From an uncultured Arenicella sp. (GTDB taxonomy: Bacteria; Pseudomonadota; Gammaproteobacteria; Arenicellales; Arenicellaceae): 57,675 bases of DNA. The notes beneath the pieces were generated by a model. The model saw only the letters and a list, made by a program, of their open reading frames with translations. It ran no database searches and was not told the origin of the DNA. This document shows, piece after piece, positions 52,898-57,675 of this stretch (within the stretch, counting starts at the first letter, position 1; each line of letters starts with the position of its first letter). The position numbers were made by a program, and so were the translations under genes. The DNA lies in the NCBI GenBank assembly GCA_938045295.1, contig CALINO010000077.1, forward strand, positions 1-57,675, read 5' to 3'.

Positions 52898-53551
52898 ATG
52901 GAGAGTGAGTCATTGGACGTTGCTCACTCTTTCTATTTGTTTGTCATATCCGCGGCGTTTACTCCAGGGCCCAATAATATAATGATCATGGCGTCTGGCC
53001 TCAATTATGGGGTCAGAGCCAGCTTGCCGCATTTATTGGGTATTTGCCTTGGAGTGCCGGCCATGCTGTTGGCGGTTGGCTTTGGCATGTCGGTGGTGTT
53101 TCAGCAAAAACCGTGGCTGCATGTGGTTATTCAGGTTGCCGGCTTGCTGTATTTGGCGTATTTGGCGTTCAGGATTGCACGCGCCCAGCCGAGCTCCTCT
53201 GGATTTGACGATGATTCTGTTGAGGCTGATGGCGTGCCGCCGCTAAGTTTCATGCAAGCGGCCGCTTTTCAATGGATTAACCCTAAGGCCTGGATGATGG
53301 GTACGGGCGCAATTGCCGCATTTACTACCAGTGAGTCTGGTGGCATGCATCGTCAAATCATTTACATTGCGGTTGTTTTTGCGGTAATGGCATTACTAAG
53401 CGCTGGTTTGTGGCTGTGTTTGGGGTCGATGTTTAAAAAAATGCTGGCGAATAAGCGTATATTTACACTGTTTAATTACTTGATGGCGTTATTGCTGTTG
53501 CTCTCTGTGGCTCCAGTGGTTGTTTCTCTGCTAGGTCGGCTGTTCTCTTAG
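52898..53551 (+). CDS. LysE/RhtB family translocator
   Basis: A 217-residue, six-helix exporter. The first helix contains the family motif SAAFTPGPNNIMIMASGLNYG, followed by PHLLGICLGVPAMLLAVGFG; QWINPKAWMMGTGAIAAF lies in the middle. The family exports amino acids such as lysine, threonine or homoserine lactone. It follows arsM by 75 bases. The substrate cannot be inferred, and a link to arsenic is not shown. Confidence 0.93.
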   Translation: MESESLDVAHSFYLFVISAAFTPGPNNIMIMASGLNYGVRASLPHLLGICLGVPAMLLAVGFGMSVVFQQKPWLHVVIQVAGLLYLAYLAFRIARAQPSSSGFDDDSVEADGVPPLSFMQAAAFQWINPKAWMMGTGAIAAFTTSESGGMHRQIIYIAVVFAVMALLSAGLWLCLGSMFKKMLANKRIFTLFNYLMALLLLLSVAPVVVSLLGRLFS

Positions 53552-53653
53552 CTTGGTTTTCTTAATGTTTTCTTAGTATTTGCGCTATTTGCTTGGTGTG
53601 GGTGCAGTGAGTTAGAGCTGAACCAAATACACGGGTAAATTTGACAGTATTTC

Positions 53654-53682
53654 TTGACTTCGGCACATCGAATGCCTAGAAT
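53654..53682 (+). promoter_or_regulatory. Promoter of the str operon
   Basis: -35 TTGACT (53654-53659) and -10 TAGAAT (53677-53682) with an ideal 17-base spacer, followed by CGCGACTC. A second TTGACA lies at 53641. Confidence 0.8.
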
Positions 53683-53820
53683 CGCGACTCTTTTTCGCCT
53701 TCGGCGTTGGCTGAAGGCTATTTTTGCCCCGCAGTCTTAACTGTTGTGGGCGTTTCTGCCGTTCTTGGAGTGCCTAAAAGTGCACTTTTTCCGGCTTATA
53801 TTTAATTAGTTAGACCGATT
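53683..53820 (+). promoter_or_regulatory. Structured rpsL leader
   Basis: About 130 bases of untranslated leader. GCCTTC/GAAGGC is followed by TATTTTT, and AAAAGTGCACTTTT is a self-complementary element. Both could act in attenuation or ribosomal protein feedback. No ribosome-binding site of usual strength precedes the rpsL ATG. Confidence 0.45.
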
Positions 53821-54195
53821 ATGCCAACTATTAACCAATTAGTTAGAAACCCGCGTAAAAAGCAGGTTCAAAAATCAAACGTTCCAGCGTTGATGGCTTG
53901 CCCACAACGTCGCGGTGTTTGTACTCGTGTTTACACAACAACTCCAAAGAAGCCAAACTCAGCATTGCGTAAAGTAGCGCGTGTTCGTTTGACTAACGGT
54001 TTTGAAGTAACCAGTTACATCGGCGGTGAAGGCCACAATCTTCAAGAGCACAGTGTTGTGCTTATCCGTGGTGGTCGTGTAAAAGATTTACCGGGTGTTC
54101 GTTACCACACAGTTCGTGGTGCGTTGGATACCTCTGGTGTTTCTGAGCGTCGCCAAGGCCGTTCTAAGTACGGTGCTAAACGCCCTAAATCATAG
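53821..54195 (+). CDS. rpsL: 30S ribosomal protein S12
   Basis: S12 sits at the decoding centre of the small subunit. The 124-residue protein is complete. The streptomycin-related loop [18 protein letters not shown] has lysine at position 43, and the second loop [11 protein letters not shown] is also wild type, so ribosomal streptomycin resistance is not expected. It heads the str operon. rpoBC, often upstream, is not here. Confidence 0.99.
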   Translation: MPTINQLVRNPRKKQVQKSNVPALMACPQRRGVCTRVYTTTPKKPNSALRKVARVRLTNGFEVTSYIGGEGHNLQEHSVVLIRGGRVKDLPGVRYHTVRGALDTSGVSERRQGRSKYGAKRPKS

Positions 54196-54244
54196 AAGTA
54201 TTGTTAATCCATTTATTGTTAACGCAATAGAGACATAAGTATTG

Positions 54245-54777
<533 letters not shown>

Positions 54778-55116
54778 TATTTTTAATACTAGGTTTTGCG
54801 AACTTGGTTCGCAGCAGGTGGGCTATTAAGCTCGCCTGCACTCTAACCGCACTCTTGTGTATAGGTGTGTTGCGTTAGTTAGTGTAGATAAAGTTGCCAC
54901 CTCTGTTTAACTGGGGGTGGTAATAAATTTAGCCCTTTTGCAGTTCGTTAAGGGAAGCCCATTTTTGATGAGCATGTTTGTTTGCTTATTGATTGGCTTA
55001 TGAGTCTTTATGTTTTGTGTGGTGCTCTTAATAAAGCGCTTGCAAGTATGAAAGCACGCTCTTTTACAACCAGAAAGTTTGTTAGTCGGTATTTAATACG
55101 TATTGAATTTAAAAGT
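54778..55116 (+). promoter_or_regulatory. Long structured spacer between rpsG and fusA
   Basis: 339 bases without a recognised gene. Hairpins: TGCGAAC/GTTCGCA (54796-54812), GCAGG..GGGCT/GCTC..CCTGC directly after, and CCACC/GGTGG around 54898-54920. A CCCTT/AAGGG stem near 54934-54954 is followed by CCCATTTTTG, which could terminate. The frame upstream of fusA is open for 45 codons, without a ribosome-binding site. Confidence 0.45.
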
Positions 55117-57207
55117 ATGGCACGTTCAACTCCAATTAATCGCTACCGAAATGTAGGTATCATGGCGCACATCGACGCGGGTAAAACCACGACGACTGAG
55201 CGTGTGCTTTTCTATACCGGTATCAGCCATAAAATCGGTGAGGTGCACGATGGTGCAGCTACCATGGATTGGATGGAGCAAGAACAAGAGCGAGGTATTA
55301 CCATTACCTCGGCCGCGACAACAACTTTCTGGCGAGGTATGGATGCCTCTTTCGATGAACATCGAATTAATATTATTGATACTCCCGGCCACGTTGATTT
55401 CACTATTGAAGTGGAACGCTCGTTGCGTGTGCTTGATGGCGCCGTAGCGGTGTTTTGTGCGGTTGGTGGGGTTGAGCCGCAGTCAGAGACTGTGTGGCGA
55501 CAAGCCAATAAGTATGGCGTTCCTCGTCTTGCCTTTGTAAATAAGATGGATCGTGCGGGCGCTGACTTCTTGCGCGTGGTTGAGCAAATTAAAACGCGTT
55601 TGGGTGCTAACCCTGTGCCGTTGCAGTTGGCCATTGGTGCTGAAGAAGAATTTGAAGGCGTTGTAGATTTAATAAAAATGAAAGCCATCTATTGGGACCA
55701 AGACTCAATGGGTGTGAAGTTTGAAGAAAAAGACATACCGGCCGAGTTGCAAGAGTTGGCGGCTGAGTATCGCGAGTCTTTGCTTGAGGCAGCGGCCGAG
55801 AGTTCTGAAGAATTAATGGACGAATACCTTGAAGAAGGTGATTTGTCGGCCGACAAAATTAAGGCCGCCTTACGTAAGCTGGCCATTGCTAATGAGATCG
55901 TGCCTGTTATGTGCGGCTCAGCCTTTAAAAATAAAGGTGTGCAAGCCATGCTTGACGGCATTGTTGAATATTTGCCGTCGCCCGTTGATGTGCCGGCCAT
56001 TCAAGGCGTTGATGAAAAAGAAAATGAGGTGGAGCGTCGTTCAGACGATGACGAGCCGTTTTCAGCCTTGGCGTTTAAAATTGCCACCGACTCATTTGTT
56101 GGGCAGTTGGTGTTCTTTCGCGTTTACTCTGGCGTTCTTAAGTCGGGTGATGCGATTTATAACCCCGTTAAAGGTAAGAAAGAGCGTATTGGGCGGTTGC
56201 TGCAAATGCATTCAAACAATCGCGAAGAAATTAAAGAGGTACGTGCTGGCGACATTGCAGCCGCCGTTGGCCTTAAGCTGGTTACCACCGGTGACACCTT
56301 GTGTGACGCGAAAAGTGTGGTAACGCTTGAGCGCATGGAATTTCCAGACCCAGTAATATCGCAAGCGGTTGAGCCAAAGACACAGGCCGACCAAGAAAAA
56401 ATGGGGGTGGCGCTGGGTAAATTGGCGCAAGAAGACCCGTCATTTAAAGTGCGTACCGATGAAGAGTCAGGTCAAACCATTATTTCAGGTATGGGTGAGC
56501 TGCATTTAGACATCATTATCGATCGCATGAAACGCGAGTTTAGCGTTGAGTGTAATGTGGGTAAGCCTCAGGTGGCGTACCGTGAGGCCATCAGCAAAAC
56601 GATCACTCACGAAACTAAGTATGCCAAACAATCGGGTGGTCGTGGCCAATACGCTCATGTGCATTTACGCATTGAGCCGCTTGAGCGCGGTGCTGGGTTT
56701 GAGTTTGTGGATGAAATTAAAGGTGGGGCAGTTCCACGTGAATTTATCCCGTCGGTAGAAAAAGGTGTCGAAGACGCGCTGGAAGGCGGCGTGTTAGCTG
56801 GCTACCCCATGATTGATGTGCGCGTCACGTTATTTGACGGCAGCTTTCATGATGTGGATTCTTCCGAGTTTGCGTTTAAGGCGGCCGCTGGGCAGGCTTT
56901 TCGCGAAGGTTGCCGTGAGGCAGGCGTAGATCTACTTGAGCCGGTTATGGACGTTGAAATCGTGACGCCTGAAGAGTACATGGGTAACGTCAGTGGCGAC
57001 ATCAGTTCGCGCCGCGGTGTTATTTTAGGTATGGACGATACGCCTTCTGGCAAGGTGATAGAGTCCGAGGTTCCGCTGGCTGAAATGTTTGGTTATGCAA
57101 CTGCGTTGCGCAGTGCCACACAAGGCCGTGCGGCCTACACCATGCAGTTTAAAAAGTATCAAAAAGCCCCGCAAGCGGTGGTGGATACGATTATTAATCG
57201 GTACTGA
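55117..57207 (+). CDS. fusA: Elongation factor G
   Basis: EF-G drives translocation and, with RRF, ribosome recycling. From the ATG at 55117 it has 696 residues. G1 is [14 protein letters not shown], the effector loop is [14 protein letters not shown]3 is DTPGHVDF, and G4 is NKMD. Domain IV carries [16 protein letters not shown], and the end is complete. The start is fixed by the conserved [15 protein letters not shown]. No purine-rich ribosome-binding site precedes it (AATTTAAAAGT), which is unusual for so abundant a protein. Confidence 0.98.
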   Translation: MARSTPINRYRNVGIMAHIDAGKTTTTERVLFYTGISHKIGEVHDGAATMDWMEQEQERGITITSAATTTFWRGMDASFDEHRINIIDTPGHVDFTIEVERSLRVLDGAVAVFCAVGGVEPQSETVWRQANKYGVPRLAFVNKMDRAGADFLRVVEQIKTRLGANPVPLQLAIGAEEEFEGVVDLIKMKAIYWDQDSMGVKFEEKDIPAELQELAAEYRESLLEAAAESSEELMDEYLEEGDLSADKIKAALRKLAIANEIVPVMCGSAFKNKGVQAMLDGIVEYLPSPVDVPAIQGVDEKENEVERRSDDDEPFSALAFKIATDSFVGQLVFFRVYSGVLKSGDAIYNPVKGKKERIGRLLQMHSNNREEIKEVRAGDIAAAVGLKLVTTGDTLCDAKSVVTLERMEFPDPVISQAVEPKTQADQEKMGVALGKLAQEDPSFKVRTDEESGQTIISGMGELHLDIIIDRMKREFSVECNVGKPQVAYREAISKTITHETKYAKQSGGRGQYAHVHLRIEPLERGAGFEFVDEIKGGAVPREFIPSVEKGVEDALEGGVLAGYPMIDVRVTLFDGSFHDVDSSEFAFKAAAGQAFREGCREAGVDLLEPVMDVEIVTPEEYMGNVSGDISSRRGVILGMDDTPSGKVIESEVPLAEMFGYATALRSATQGRAAYTMQFKKYQKAPQAVVDTIINRY

Positions 57208-57537
57208 TTAAGTTTAAGTCGGCATTGCCGACTTAAGGGCCGCTGGCGCGTGTTTTTTTGTGAAGGTTTTTCGCAATTAAGCTGTCAACGGCGCTGAAAA
57301 GTTTTTGAGGTTTGCTCTAGGGCAGGCGTCTTAAAGTCTCTGGCTTTGGCTGGAGTTAATGCTTGAGGTCTTAACTGGGCTTCTTGTTTTAAAATCAAAA
57401 GTCTAGAGGCTTTTGCAGTCGAGTCAATTTTGGCTTGTGATCGGTGAGGGCGCGACGCGCTCTTTGCTAACGCGGTGAATTTAAAATGGCCGTCTGCAAA
57501 GGCCTCCGGCAATAAATTAATATATAGGTATTTGACT
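57208..57537 (+). promoter_or_regulatory. fusA-tuf spacer
   Basis: 330 bases. A hairpin AAGTCGGC/GCCGACTT lies just after fusA at about 57216-57235. GC-rich self-complementary stretches follow near 57444-57462 and 57487-57510. A separate tuf promoter is likely, but I see no clear consensus. Confidence 0.4.
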
Positions 57538-57675
57538 ATGTCTAAGGAAAAATTTGAAAGAACCAAACCGCATGTCAATGTAGGTACTATTGGTCACGTT
57601 GACCACGGTAAAACCACATTGACCGCTGCGATCACGAAATGTTTGTCAGAAGCCTACGGCGGTGAAGCAGTAGAT
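57538..57675 (+). CDS. tuf: Elongation factor Tu, 5' part
   Basis: The first 46 codons, cut by the window edge. [20 protein letters not shown] is the EF-Tu start and [15 protein letters not shown] its G1 loop. EF-Tu delivers aminoacyl-tRNA to the ribosome. It is the fourth gene of the str operon. The weak AGG lies about nine bases before the ATG. Confidence 0.97.
   Translation, partial: MSKEKFERTKPHVNVGTIGHVDHGKTTLTAAITKCLSEAYGGEAVD

Noticed and set aside
54982-55116. 45-codon N-terminal extension of EF-G
   Set aside because: EF-G begins at the conserved [10 protein letters not shown]; the upstream frame has no homology or ribosome-binding site.
55212-56000. Two long minus-strand frames inside fusA
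   Set aside because: Shadows of the strongly biased fusA codons.
57285-57578. 97-residue minus-strand frame over the tuf leader
   Set aside because: It overlaps the tuf start and has no recognisable features.

Overview
The window reads as a chromosomal segment of a free-living, probably marine, gammaproteobacterium. The grounds are gene order and content. There is a hemA-prfA-prmC block facing a TPR protein-lolB-ispE-tRNA-Gln-prs-rplY-pth-ychF block, an arrangement also known from Pseudomonas. There is a yggS-proC-yggT-metX-metW operon divergent from pilT-pilU, and a str operon (rpsL, rpsG, fusA, tuf). Large TonB-dependent receptors and sodium-linked transporters (AGCS, NhaC) suggest a marine heterotroph. 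I cannot fix the genus from sequence alone. I see no insertion sequence, prophage module or CRISPR array.

Layout. 1-700: three tightly packed, atypical tRNA genes on the minus strand, behind an rRNA-like promoter and a structured leader. 880-4800: small accessory genes on the minus strand (VOC protein, lipoproteins, a DUF1080 lipoprotein, and a DUF2975/XRE/lipoprotein operon whose last gene is frameshifted). 4800-8850: DUF455 protein, prmC, prfA, hemA. 9045-10703: a divergent CstA-like membrane protein. 11106-18671: plus-strand housekeeping block from the TPR lipoprotein to ychF, with a strong intrinsic terminator sequence inside the pth coding region. 18692-21281: modABC molybdate importer with overlapping genes. 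21312-23161: two EamA transporters. 23158-25380: gapdh-arsJ arsenate-resistance pair, preceded by an Lrp-type regulator divergent from leuA. 27926-31348: TonB-dependent receptor and GntR/FCD regulator. 31692-33475: MATE exporter and a small membrane protein. 33544-41834: DUF885 peptidase-like lipoprotein, AGCS symporter, a second TonB-dependent receptor and NhaC, plausibly a peptide or amino acid uptake locus. 41859-44012: EamA exporter, DUF1456 protein, metW. 44009-49676: metX, yggT, proC, yggS, then pilT-pilU. 49767-53551: DUF2177 protein, Tat-exported phosphoesterase, arsM, LysE exporter. 53654-57675: str operon with unusually long spacers, ending inside tuf.

Functional links. Arsenic handling appears twice: the GAPDH/ArsJ pair converts arsenate to 1-arseno-3-phosphoglycerate and exports it, while ArsM methylates arsenite. 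They lie 26 kb apart and neither has an adjacent ArsR. Translation is the other theme (prfA, prmC, pth, rplY, the str operon, tRNAs). No clearly new multi-gene system is evident. The observations most worth checking are the pth-internal terminator, the abnormal tRNA cluster with its leader, the CstA-like family, and the 12-bp repeat in the LolB signal peptide.
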